Source: Thermoplasmata archaeon
GTDB lineage: Archaea > Thermoplasmatota > Thermoplasmata > Thermoplasmatales > Thermoplasmataceae
Reading direction: 5' to 3'
Length of the DNA stretch: 64,000 bases
Assembly: GCA_021794355.1 (NCBI GenBank)
Contig: JAJYRA010000025.1
Location: forward strand, 1 to 64,000
The position numbers and the translations under genes are program-made. Of the stretch, positions 29,936-40,011 are shown piece by piece; positions within the stretch are counted from its first letter, which is position 1, and the number at the start of each line of letters is the position of its first letter. Under the pieces are notes generated by a model that had not been told where the DNA came from, did not search any database, and saw only the letters and a program-made list of their open reading frames with translations.

Positions 29936-31792
29936 ATGTCCGGTAATAGATTAGAAATGCAAATTCTCCACAGGGAGGGTCTAGCAAGAATCGGGAGATT
30001 CAAAACTGATCATGGTTTTGTTGATACCCCAAACATAATGCCTGTTATTAACCCAAACATAAGAACCCTTTCAATGGACATAATGAAAAAACTGGGAACT
30101 CAGGCAATTATTACCAACAGTTACATTATAAGAAGAAATGAGGATCTCAAGGAAATTGCACTTTCAAAAGGCCTTCATCATCTCATAGGTTTTGACGGCA
30201 CAATAATGACAGATTCAGGAACCTTCCAGAGTTACGTTTATGGAGATGTGGAATACGAAAACAGGGATACTGTAGAATTCCAGTTGAAAATTAAGAGTGA
30301 TATTTCAACCATTCTGGATATATTCTCCACGCCTATGGATTCATGGGAAAAGGCGAATCAGGCGGTTGATGAAACGCATAAAAGATTTATGGAAATTGCA
30401 GATCTGGCCGGGAAAAATAACATTTCTGGACCCATTCAGGGATCCGTTTATGACGATTTGAGGGTTAAGAGCGCTAAACTGATGTCCGGAACCGACTCGA
30501 CATACCTTCCCATAGGAGGTGTAGTTCCCCTTCTGGAACAATACAGGTATTCTAAACTTGTTGATATTATTATAAATTCCAAGCTGAACAGTGATTTTTC
30601 AAAGCCCATACATCTATTTGGAGGTGGTCATCCCATGTTTATGGGGATGGCAGTGCTCCTGGGTGTGGATATGTTTGATTCGGCATCCTATGTAAAATAT
30701 GCAAGGGATGACAGGTTGCTTTATCCAGATGGAACAAGAAACCTGAAAGATATAACTGAATTGCCATACTGGAGCCCACTCAGGGATAGGTTTTCTACAC
30801 AGGAATTGAGGAAAGCAGAAGAAAATGAAAAATTCTCCCTTCTTGCAGAGCATAACCTTTTCGCCATTTTTCAGGAGCTTTCTGAAATAAGGGAGAGAAT
30901 AAGGGAAAATACCCTGTGGCAGTATGTTGAGTCCAAATCGAAATCCCATCCATCCCTCTACTCTGCATTCAGAAGGATTTTAAGGTATTCTGAGAATCTT
31001 GAGCCCTATTTTGAGCTGTACAGGAAGAGTCCACTGTTCCATTTCGGTGAAGAGACCAATCAATCCCCCTATGGAGTAAGACTGAAAAAGTTGCAACCTT
31101 CAGATACAGATTACTATACATTATCCTCAGGAGATTGGAAACCTGCAAGACTCAGCAAAGATTTCGTGAAAAATGTTTATGAAAAGACGGAGGGACACTT
31201 TTATATTAACTGGTTTGGCCTGAAGGTTCCCCTTGAGATGGAAGAGGCTTACCCGGTAGAACAGGTTATTCCTTGGAATGAAGAAAAAGAAAGCGGAAGC
31301 AAAAAACCCATTCCCAAGGATATTAAAATTAGAGATTTTAATCTTGAAAAACTGAGATTTCTGGCAGATTTTCAGTTTGGTGAAAATACAGGAAAAAAAT
31401 TATTCACTGATAATTGTGAAATTGCCGTATCTAGGGCTACTGGACGCATCAGAACCATTACCCGGGAAGGTAAAATTATTGCAACAATGAGGGCCCATGA
31501 CGGTTTTATAGGCCTGACCTTTGCAGGCGGGTTAATCATACATGGAATGAGTGAGGGTATTAAGAATAGAGTGATGGTCACTGAAGAGAGTGCCACATAT
31601 AATTCTCAGGGAAAGAGCGTGTTTTTTAAGTTTATAACGAATTTTGATGATAGGATCATCCCGCTGAACGATGTCCTCGTAGTAGATCCGAACGACAGGC
31701 TGGTGGCCGTGGGTAGATCGATGGTGTCTGGAAAAGAACTTGGAATGTACAGGGAAGGAACTGCAGTTTCCATCAACCACCACCTGGAATAA
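29936..31792 (+). CDS. tgtA: Archaeosine tRNA-guanine transglycosylase with C-terminal PUA domain
   Basis: 'FVDTPNIMPVINPN', 'TNSYII', 'IMTDSGTFQSYVYG', 'LFGGGHPMFMGMAVLLGVDMFDSASY'; C-term PUA. Confidence 0.96.
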   Translation: MSGNRLEMQILHREGLARIGRFKTDHGFVDTPNIMPVINPNIRTLSMDIMKKLGTQAIITNSYIIRRNEDLKEIALSKGLHHLIGFDGTIMTDSGTFQSYVYGDVEYENRDTVEFQLKIKSDISTILDIFSTPMDSWEKANQAVDETHKRFMEIADLAGKNNISGPIQGSVYDDLRVKSAKLMSGTDSTYLPIGGVVPLLEQYRYSKLVDIIINSKLNSDFSKPIHLFGGGHPMFMGMAVLLGVDMFDSASYVKYARDDRLLYPDGTRNLKDITELPYWSPLRDRFSTQELRKAEENEKFSLLAEHNLFAIFQELSEIRERIRENTLWQYVESKSKSHPSLYSAFRRILRYSENLEPYFELYRKSPLFHFGEETNQSPYGVRLKKLQPSDTDYYTLSSGDWKPARLSKDFVKNVYEKTEGHFYINWFGLKVPLEMEEAYPVEQVIPWNEEKESGSKKPIPKDIKIRDFNLEKLRFLADFQFGENTGKKLFTDNCEIAVSRATGRIRTITREGKIIATMRAHDGFIGLTFAGGLIIHGMSEGIKNRVMVTEESATYNSQGKSVFFKFITNFDDRIIPLNDVLVVDPNDRLVAVGRSMVSGKELGMYREGTAVSINHHLE

Positions 31793-32044
31793 TCGATTTA
31801 CGGTAAACCAGTGATTCTCAACATACACGGAACTGAATTGCTTTTCAGACCTGTGATGTGGTAGAATTTTATCCTGTTTGGTTAATCGTGGAAAGATCAA
31901 CTCTTATTGAAATAGGACAGATGTGGTAAGATCGGATCTTTGTAATGAGATCAGCATCCGGAAAAAAATGGAAGAAGAACTTCATCACAAAATCAAAGAG
32001 ATGACCTTATCCATGGGCTCAATTGAACGTTTCCCTTCCTCACA

Positions 32045-33290
32045 ATAGTGACATCCTCTCCTCAGTTAAAACCTCGGAGCCTCCTGCTTCAACCACTTCA
32101 CTTGCCTTATCCCTTCCCTCTCAAGAAGGGATATGATAGAGGCGATTGTGTCCACAGGCGTTAGTTTCCCACTGTCCGTGGGTACTCTGGCCTTTATCAG
32201 ACCGAATCTCTTTATGTTTATTGCTGCGTTCCATTCCCTGTCATGTGTGATATTACACCGAGGGCATGTCCATGTTCTTTCACTGAGTTTCAGATCATCA
32301 TAGATGTATCCACAGTGAGAGCACATCCTTGATGATGGATCGAACATTCCTATCTCGATTGTGTTCTTTCCTCTTGACAGTGCCTTGGTTTTCAGCATTG
32401 TAAAGAAGGAATGCCATCCTGCATCTGCTATACTCTTTGCAAGTTTGTGGTTCTTCATCATGCCTGATACGTTCAGTCCTTCTGTTATCATTGTATCGTA
32501 TTGGCGTGTCAGTACATCTGATATCCTGTTGTGGAAATCCATTCTCTGGTTTGCAACATGTTCTTGTAGTGTTGCTACTTTTATCCTTACTCTATTCCAG
32601 TTATTTGATCCTTTCTGTTTCTTTGCCATCTGTCTCTGTCTTTTTGCAAGTTTCTTCTCTGATTTCTTCAGGTTCTTTGGATTACTGATCTGTATACCAT
32701 TGGACAGTGTTATGAATTCAGTTATACCCACATCCATGCTTACCGTTGTGGATGGTTTTATCTCTCTGGATTCAGGTATTTCATTCTGTGTTTCTGAAAG
32801 GATTGAAACATAGTATTTACCTGAACTTGTTTTGGATATTGTAAGTGAATGCATTGTACCTTGAATCTCCCTGTGCATGATCAACCGTAATGGTGCCTTG
32901 AATTTCGGTCTTGTGAGATGGTTGCCATCAATGCTGAAATGTTGAGGCACAGAGAATGATCCGCTGTTCCTCTTCTTCTTGAATCTTGGGTATCTGGTGA
33001 TTTTCTTGAAGAATCCATGAAAGGCACTGTCCAGATGCATCACAACCTGCTGGATACTTTGGGAATTGATTTCATTAAGCCATGGATATTCCTTCTTCAG
33101 TAAAGGGATAAGAGATGACATCTCACTACGAGTGATTGCCTCTCCTTTCTCAGTATATCTTTTATTGCGCAGATCAAGAAAATGATTCCATACAAACCTG
33201 CACGATCCAATATGCCTTCTCAATGAGGATCATCTGATCATCATTGGGATACATCCTGAATCTGTAGGCTTTATACATGCTATTTATCTA
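32045..33290 (-). mobile_element. TnpB-only IS605-family insertion sequence (boundaries approximate)
   Basis: TnpB ORF flanked by non-coding sequence, no TnpA; GAGGAGAGGATGTCA-like end after the stop on the minus strand. Confidence 0.55.
32066..33278 (-). pseudogene. tnpB: IS605/IS1341-type TnpB (OrfB) with N-terminal frameshift
   Basis: ORF 32066..33223 has RuvC motifs 'SMDVGITEFI', 'TEGLNVSGM', zinc ribbon 'CSHCGY...CPRC', 'HDREWNAAINI'. Canonical N-terminus MYKAYRFRMYPNDDQMILIEK starts at ATG 33278 in another frame. Confidence 0.85.
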
Positions 33291-33390
33291 ATATCTCCCC
33301 CTTTGTTAATCTTTTTGGTTCGCTTTCATCTCCTCTCTTAAGATCGGGTTTTCTCGCTCACCTGATTATAAATTATTCCAGTTCCTGGAA

Positions 33391-33753
33391 TCAATCCATC
33401 TGTTCAATGTACTCCTTGAGTACAACAGCATTGTTCTGAATTCGATCCCTGGCTCCATAGAGAAGCACCACATCCTCCCTTATACTCATGGCTTTTAATT
33501 TCGTTATTTCTGGATTGTAACCCAGTTCTTTGATGTACCTGATTCTAAATTCCTCAAATTTTGATTCGTCGTGATTGAACCATTTCCTCAACTGCTCAGA
33601 AGGGGCTATTTCCTTCATCCACAAAAAGGGATCAAGCTCTTCTTTCTTGATCCCCCTGGGCCATATCCTATCAACAAGAACTCTTTTCCCTTCTTTATGT
33701 TGACTCTTAACCAAGTCGTATACCCTTTCCAGACTGATTGTTATTCCTATCAC
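33391..33753 (-). CDS. DUF488 family protein
   Basis: 'GKRVLVDRIWPRGIKKEELDPFLWMKEIAPSEQLRKWF'. Confidence 0.92.
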   Translation of the reverse strand: MIGITISLERVYDLVKSQHKEGKRVLVDRIWPRGIKKEELDPFLWMKEIAPSEQLRKWFNHDESKFEEFRIRYIKELGYNPEITKLKAMSIREDVVLLYGARDRIQNNAVVLKEYIEQMD

Positions 33754-33788
33754 CTATATTAATTCCAAAATGATTCCAGCTATGGATA

Positions 33789-35000
33789 TTATTTATCCCC
33801 AACCCCAGAGGCTTTGAGATTTATGCTATCATTGAGCTCAACCATCCTTCTGGAAAATAATCCACTTATGAATATATACATTACGGCCACCACCATGGTT
33901 CCCAATGCGATATACAACCAGTATGTGCTTGCTATGCTCTGAAGCTCAAATAGAAGATAGAGACCTATAATTGCACCTGCAAAACCACCAAAACTGGAAT
34001 ATAGATTATATACTCCCACATATGATCCCCTCATATTATCCGGAGCCAGTGTTGTTATGATGCTCTGTGTGGTTGGGGAAAGAAGATCTTCACCAATGGT
34101 GGATACGGTCATAAAAAGCACAAGAATTAGGAAGGCTGACGAATTGGTGAGTATGAGAAAGGATATGGCATAAAAAAGTGTTCCGATTCCTCTCCAGACC
34201 ATGGGATTCCCCAATTTTGTCATGAGTCTCAGTAATGGAAATTGGAGTACAACCACAAGTACGCCGTTAAGGGCCCAGATGTAGCCCAAATACATGTATG
34301 GGAGATGTTGGAGAACTATTGTGTATACGGTAAATGATGATCCTCTCTGCCTCATAAAGATCTGAAGGAGGACGCCAATCACTATGAATATAACAAAAAA
34401 TCTGTCCTTAAGATATGCCCTGCTCAATTCCCCTTTCTTCACCTGAATGTGCTCCTTTGGATTGTATGTTTCCCTCATCATGAAATATAGCATGAGAATC
34501 TCAACTACAGTAACCACACTTGAAATAAGGAATATATATTGCAGTCCATAACTTGCAAGATATGCTCCTATTAAAGGGCCAATGGCAATTCCTAGATTGG
34601 CCATTATCCTCATTATGGTATATCCTGATAATCTATCCCTAACAGATGTGATATCGGCAACGGATGCTTGAACTGCAGGATATTGAATCGAATTGATAAT
34701 TATTGTTCCATACCAGGAACCCAGCAGAAGAAGGAAATAGAATGGGTTTGCAACTGTATAATAGATCAAGAGGTAGAACACCACGGCTGGAATCTGTGAA
34801 TAAACAAGTATGGTTCTCCGTCCTATTTTGTCGGTTAGGATTCCAGAATAATACTGTACGAACGCCATCAAAAGGGTCGCAGAACCTAGAAATAAACCGG
34901 TTTCTATAAAGCTTATATGATATACAATGATGAAAATTAAGGGTAAAAAGATGAAGGTTGATCCACGACCAAAAGCCCGTATAAATCTTGTTGCACTCAA
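33789..35000 (-). CDS. Major facilitator superfamily transporter
   Basis: ~12 TM, 'YSGILTDKIGRRTILV'. Confidence 0.85.
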   Translation of the reverse strand: MSATRFIRAFGRGSTFIFLPLIFIIVYHISFIETGLFLGSATLLMAFVQYYSGILTDKIGRRTILVYSQIPAVVFYLLIYYTVANPFYFLLLLGSWYGTIIINSIQYPAVQASVADITSVRDRLSGYTIMRIMANLGIAIGPLIGAYLASYGLQYIFLISSVVTVVEILMLYFMMRETYNPKEHIQVKKGELSRAYLKDRFFVIFIVIGVLLQIFMRQRGSSFTVYTIVLQHLPYMYLGYIWALNGVLVVVLQFPLLRLMTKLGNPMVWRGIGTLFYAISFLILTNSSAFLILVLFMTVSTIGEDLLSPTTQSIITTLAPDNMRGSYVGVYNLYSSFGGFAGAIIGLYLLFELQSIASTYWLYIALGTMVVAVMYIFISGLFSRRMVELNDSINLKASGVGDK

Positions 35001-35312
35001 GATCCATATTCTTCTATCAAGATTCTTTATATTGTAGGCGTAAGGTGATGCGGTCGTTATACCCTATTAATAATTATTATTTAAGAAATTCTCAGTTTAG
35101 GAGATTTTAATCAATTATCAATTTCTGAGGAAAATGCTTCCGTTGCCCTAAGATTTGAGTTCTAAGACTCAAGAAATGATATTCCACCAAACTGATGAAT
35201 GAATTTCCTTGCTCCATTAAGCAGGATGTTCTAAATTGCTTAGGGAACTTTATGGAACATTTTATTCCAATTCAAAAGCTGGAACTAACTTTCACTTAAG
35301 AAACGATCATTT

Positions 35313-36182
35313 TTACCCAAAAAGAATGGTTAGGAGCATCGCCGTAACCATTAGAGCCCCCCCACAGATAGTATAAACAGATAGGGGGATACCAGTCAAT
35401 ATAACTGAAAAAATGGCTGCGAATATGGGTTCAGACACCATGATTATGCTGGCCTTTTCAGGCTTAACGTAAACCAGGGCCTTATTGGTGATGAAATATG
35501 CCACAACCCCTGCAAAAAGTGCTGTGAAAAGGATGGTAAAAATCAGTATAGGTGATGAAAAATTGAAATAAATACTGAATGTGGGTATGGCAATGGTTGA
35601 ATAGATACAGACTGCAACCATCTGGTAGAACGTGAATTTTACGGTGTCCAGTTCTTTATTTCTGGATACATAAATAATCTGCATTGCATAGCCAACTGCA
35701 CATATGAATGTGAGTAGGTCCCCGATCTGCAAAGAAAAATTGCTGACCTCTCCGATTGTAATTATGATAAGACCAAAAAGAGCCAGCATTAGAGCTGAAA
35801 AATCTGATTTGGAAATTCGCATTCTATATAGAAGAAAGGATATGATTGGAACCAGTACGATGTATAACCCAGTTACAAAGCCGGAAATTGCAGGGGTTGT
35901 AAAATATAGCCCCACGGTCTGAAAATAGTAACCAAGAAACAGGTAAAAGCCTGCAATAAAACTTTCCTTTACCCCCGCCATGTTCCTTCTATTCTTAAGG
36001 AAAGGTATCATGATCAGGGAAGATATGAAAAATCTGATGGCAAGAAAAATCACGGGCGACATATATTCCAGAGAAATTTTTATCAGAGGAAATGTGAGCC
36101 CCCATGAGAGGGTCGCTATGATTATTAGGAAAGAATATTTTGTTTCATTCTTCATCGATCTTTTTCCTCGGAAACAGTACAT
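35313..36182 (-). CDS. EamA/DMT-family transporter
   Basis: 10-TM pattern, 'WGLTFPLIKISLEYMSPVIFLAIRF', 'KPEKASIIMVSEPIFAAIFSVIL'. Confidence 0.88.
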   Translation of the reverse strand: MYCFRGKRSMKNETKYSFLIIIATLSWGLTFPLIKISLEYMSPVIFLAIRFFISSLIMIPFLKNRRNMAGVKESFIAGFYLFLGYYFQTVGLYFTTPAISGFVTGLYIVLVPIISFLLYRMRISKSDFSALMLALFGLIIITIGEVSNFSLQIGDLLTFICAVGYAMQIIYVSRNKELDTVKFTFYQMVAVCIYSTIAIPTFSIYFNFSSPILIFTILFTALFAGVVAYFITNKALVYVKPEKASIIMVSEPIFAAIFSVILTGIPLSVYTICGGALMVTAMLLTILFG

Positions 36183-37311
36183 TTCTTATTATGGACGGTC
36201 TGCGCAACATGATGCTAAATACTACCCTTGAAGGATAGTCTATGTCCCCAACAGTGTTGATTATCCTTTTGATTCTTTCTGAAGTGATGGATTGCCCTAT
36301 GCTATTGAAGGAATAATCGGTTATTTTAGCATACATTTTCTGTATTCTATAATCTCTCTTCAATTCCCTTCCAATCTCCCGTTTCCATAGCCTGTTATAG
36401 AGAGATAAAAACTTTCCAGAAAAGTTCTCCCTCTCATATGCCATTTCCATTGCGATGGCCGCCTTTTCTCCAGAAACCATTCCTGTGTATATACCTCCCC
36501 CACTCAGGGGTTTTACTATACCAGCCGCATCCCCAACGAGAAGAGATCTCTCTCCAAAGGGCTTTTTTAAAAAACTTATGGGTATGGGACCTCCCGTTAT
36601 GGAGACCTTGTTTGGTTCAAGGAATTTTTTGTATAGATTCTTGAATTTTTCCCTTGAAAGCCCAAAACCAGCAGTTCCAAGACGAGAGAAATCCCCCGCT
36701 GGTGTCCCCCATGCAAAATATCCCCTACTGTACTGGGAACCCAGATATACATTGACATTATCCTGATCATCCAGTTTTTTTGCACTATCTATCTGATAAG
36801 CTGATACCACTCTGGAGAGCCTCTGATCAGGGAACAGTATCTTCCGGGTAATGCTGTTTGCCCCGTCTGCTCCTATTATGCCATGTGCCCTTATCTCTTT
36901 CAGATTCCCATCGTCCCTGAATGTGACTTTTACATTTTCATCGGACGTTTTTATATCATTAACCCTTGCATTCAGGCGCAATTCAACTCCCCGTGAAATA
37001 GCCATGGCGGCAACATCCTGATCAAAACGATCCCTTTCCAGAACTATGGTTTCCTCCTCCTTTCCAATTTGAATGTGATTTCCATCCGGAAAGAACACGT
37101 TTGCTCCATGTACCCTGTTTACAATGGATTCAGTCTTCACCATAGATACAACCCTTTTAGAAACAAGTCCGGTGCATTCCACGGGTTTCCCAATGGATTG
37201 ATGCTCCTCCAGCTGTACGACGTTGAACCCCTTTGAAGCAAGATGCTGTGAACAGTATGAACCACTGGGCCCGCCTCCCACCACAATAAAGTCGTGCATT
37301 CTATCCCTCAA
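36145..37311 (-). CDS. Geranylgeranyl reductase family FAD-dependent oxidoreductase
   Basis: 'DFIVVGGGPSGSYCSQHLASKGFNVVQLEE', 'LLVGDAAGIVKPLSGGGIYTGM'. Confidence 0.92.
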   Translation of the reverse strand: MRDRMHDFIVVGGGPSGSYCSQHLASKGFNVVQLEEHQSIGKPVECTGLVSKRVVSMVKTESIVNRVHGANVFFPDGNHIQIGKEEETIVLERDRFDQDVAAMAISRGVELRLNARVNDIKTSDENVKVTFRDDGNLKEIRAHGIIGADGANSITRKILFPDQRLSRVVSAYQIDSAKKLDDQDNVNVYLGSQYSRGYFAWGTPAGDFSRLGTAGFGLSREKFKNLYKKFLEPNKVSITGGPIPISFLKKPFGERSLLVGDAAGIVKPLSGGGIYTGMVSGEKAAIAMEMAYERENFSGKFLSLYNRLWKREIGRELKRDYRIQKMYAKITDYSFNSIGQSITSERIKRIINTVGDIDYPSRVVFSIMLRRPSIIRNVLFPRKKIDEE

Positions 37312-39673
37312 AAAAACTGTCCAGAGTCATATTTTTCCCATTTGCAGCTGTTTTCCTACCTGTTTTAGCTGCCTGTTCTGCAAGTTTAATAGGTTCGTCA
37401 AGACTTTCGAATACCCTATTAACAGTTTCCTCCACCCTTTTTGCATAGTAAACCCAGTCAGGTTCCATGTTAAATCTTTCACCATCAATGAATGGTTCCA
37501 CGTCCTGGGGAGTAACCCTGCTGTTCGTAACTATCCACGATACTTTCATTCCAGGAATGAATCTTTCCCCCATTTCCTGTAACTTTCTGGCAGCCCTCAC
37601 ATTTGCCATGGAATCGGCATTAGCATAGGATGAGGAATCTTTCACAGACCTTGATATTACAAGTTTGCTTATATCAATGCTTTTGTCACCATTGAGCAAT
37701 TTTTCAATTACATCCACTGAGTGTGCCCTAGCGCCGTGTATATCCTTCGTCATGAGGGAATTAAATACCGATTGAAGAAGTTCGCTCTGAAGATCGAAGG
37801 AATCCGTACGTCTTACCTCGTATCCTCTTACGAGCATTTCCCCGGAGTTTTCCTCAGGATATACTATTTTTCCCACATACCTTTTTTTGGCTCCATGGGA
37901 AAAGAACGGATCCATGATTTTTTCAAATTCAATGAGTATGTGAAGCTCTTCAGAAATCTGTTTACTCAATTGGTTCCCCATGGAAATAGCTTCCTGTAAA
38001 TTGCTCTTTCCGGACTCTATAAAAACGCTATCCGTATCACCATATATGACCTTCAATTCTTTCTTCTTTAACTGATCTATGAGGCCCATGATGGTGTTCC
38101 TGGCGAAGGATGTTACAGAACTTCCGAGATCAGGATTTGTGAATCTGTAAAATGCCGATGCCAGAACGCCGTAAAAGGTGTTCATGAGTATTTTTATGGC
38201 ATTCTGAACGCCATCAAGGTATTCTCTCTCTTCACCCTTTGCCATCTTCATCTGTTTTTTTACCTGATCCCTCCTGTTCATTAAGGTCTGAAGCAATTCT
38301 GGAATCAGTCCTTTCTTAACTTCTGGAGCCAGGAACTTTGCTCCCGTTGGAGAAACAATGGTTCCGTTATCACTGAGCGTTGTAAAGCAAATATTATATT
38401 TCATAATGATGGAGGGATACATACTCTTAAAATCCAGCACAATGACCATGTCGTAAAGACCTGCACCAATGGATTCTACGTGTCCTCCTTCAATGGCCCT
38501 GTCTTTCAGTGTTTGACTGGCAGTCATGGGAACGCCTATATTTCTCTGCGTTGCCATTCTGATAAGAAGAGAATCCACATAATTACTGGTACCTCCGTTT
38601 GTCGTATCCTCCAGTGGTAATTTGGTTACGGTGGACATAAACATATTTCTATCAACCACCCTCATTTTTTCCATTATCCTGAGTGTTAAGTCGGCATCCT
38701 TGATGCAATAGTCAACAACCTCCTGAGGACGCTTCCTGTATTCATCCATTATGTTGAGACGATCCACGTCATCCTTTCCCTCATTGAGAAGTTCCATTGC
38801 AACATAATTCAGGGTTTCATGCTTGGGGTGAAGTATTTTTTTAACGTTCCACCACACATCACTTATAATTCTTCCCTTTACCCTCCAGAACTGTCCATTT
38901 ATTCTTCTGGCCTTTGATCCATCCCTTCCAATATCCAGAGTGAGATTGTATCTTTCCATCCTATATTCAATCACGGGAAGATCGTAACCATCTATGTTGT
39001 ACCCTATGAGGATATCCGGATCTTTTTGCAGAATTAGATTATTGAAATTTTCCAGGATTGATTTTTCATCACCCGTTATTGAACCCTTTTCAGTTTCCTT
39101 ATTCCTGTTGCTTCTTATGGAATATCCTATAACAATGATCGTTCCAAAAGTGTCTCCATCTTCTGGAGGAAATGCATTCTCAATATCAAAGCTCAGTACC
39201 CTTACATCCGGTGCAAAATCTTCTACAGTTTTTATATTTTTTAAATCTGATCGAATTACAATATTTGTGTGGTACCCTTCAGAGTCTATACTTTCTTCTC
39301 CTTCCACCTCTATGCAGGCTCCCAGATCTAGATCGTATATGAAACGGTGATGAAAGGGTATATCTGCTGCCATTACAGTGGACACAAAGAGGGATCTCAA
39401 TTCCGGAACCTTGTACGGATGCTTCACATAGATCCTTATGGCCCTTTTCATCTCCCCCTTAACCCATAGTTCTATGTGTTCCAGTCTTTTAAACTCAGGA
39501 TTTTTCTTTATTCCTTCTATTTCCTGTTCCCTTGGTTCAATAACATCGAAGTAAGGATCAAATCCCCCACATAATACGGTAACGGAAGAACCATCTGGAG
39601 TCCTTCCAAAAATTTCAACTGTTGTGTCAGAAGTTCTATAGGATGAGGATATAATTCTCAGCTTGATGATCAT
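37301..39673 (-). CDS. polB: Family B DNA polymerase
   Basis: 790 aa; 'VLSFDIENA', 'DFKSMYPSIIMKYNIC', 'VIYGDTDSVFI'. Confidence 0.97.
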   Translation of the reverse strand: MIIKLRIISSSYRTSDTTVEIFGRTPDGSSVTVLCGGFDPYFDVIEPREQEIEGIKKNPEFKRLEHIELWVKGEMKRAIRIYVKHPYKVPELRSLFVSTVMAADIPFHHRFIYDLDLGACIEVEGEESIDSEGYHTNIVIRSDLKNIKTVEDFAPDVRVLSFDIENAFPPEDGDTFGTIIVIGYSIRSNRNKETEKGSITGDEKSILENFNNLILQKDPDILIGYNIDGYDLPVIEYRMERYNLTLDIGRDGSKARRINGQFWRVKGRIISDVWWNVKKILHPKHETLNYVAMELLNEGKDDVDRLNIMDEYRKRPQEVVDYCIKDADLTLRIMEKMRVVDRNMFMSTVTKLPLEDTTNGGTSNYVDSLLIRMATQRNIGVPMTASQTLKDRAIEGGHVESIGAGLYDMVIVLDFKSMYPSIIMKYNICFTTLSDNGTIVSPTGAKFLAPEVKKGLIPELLQTLMNRRDQVKKQMKMAKGEEREYLDGVQNAIKILMNTFYGVLASAFYRFTNPDLGSSVTSFARNTIMGLIDQLKKKELKVIYGDTDSVFIESGKSNLQEAISMGNQLSKQISEELHILIEFEKIMDPFFSHGAKKRYVGKIVYPEENSGEMLVRGYEVRRTDSFDLQSELLQSVFNSLMTKDIHGARAHSVDVIEKLLNGDKSIDISKLVISRSVKDSSSYANADSMANVRAARKLQEMGERFIPGMKVSWIVTNSRVTPQDVEPFIDGERFNMEPDWVYYAKRVEETVNRVFESLDEPIKLAEQAAKTGRKTAANGKNMTLDSFFEG

Positions 39674-39859
39674 TTATTTATCATGGCTAACATGCTTAAA
39701 ACATATTCTATTTTTCCTTATATGATCGCCTTTTCGACTCTTTAAGAAACAAATTTTTGACATTCACTTTACCGATGCAGATCAGGCTCATAAGCTGAAG
39801 AATGTGTGTCCAAGAATTTCGAGCAATCTTTATATGTATCAGTGCAATTCGTAATTACA

Positions 39860-39942
39860 GTTCAGGGGAGCCTTTGGCTGAGAGGATCTGATAGATCGAC
39901 CCTATGAACCTGATCCGGGTAATACCGGCGGAGGGAGAAATG
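39860..39942 (+). ncRNA. TPP (THI-box) riboswitch
   Basis: 'CAGGGGAGCCTTTGGCTGAGAGGATCTGATAGATCGACCCTATGAACCTGATCCGGGTAATACCGGCGGAGGGA' matches the THI-element consensus; upstream TATA-like CTTTATATG at 39828-39836. Confidence 0.96.
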
Positions 39943-40011
39943 AAGAAAATAGATGTAAATAGATATAGTAGAATTGTCTGCACTTTGGTTTTTAAGGGGG
40001 AGTCTTTATGA
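39940..40011 (+). CDS. Putative 23-aa leader ORF (MKKIDVNRYSRIVCTLVFKGESL*)
   Basis: ATG directly after the riboswitch 3' end with GGAGGGAG upstream; TGA overlaps ATG of the transporter (ATGA). Confidence 0.45.
   Translation: MKKIDVNRYSRIVCTLVFKGESL

Noticed and set aside
32361-32813. Plus-strand 150-aa hydrophobic ORF
   Set aside because: Antisense to tnpB; composition explained by the reverse frame of a Lys/Ser-rich gene.
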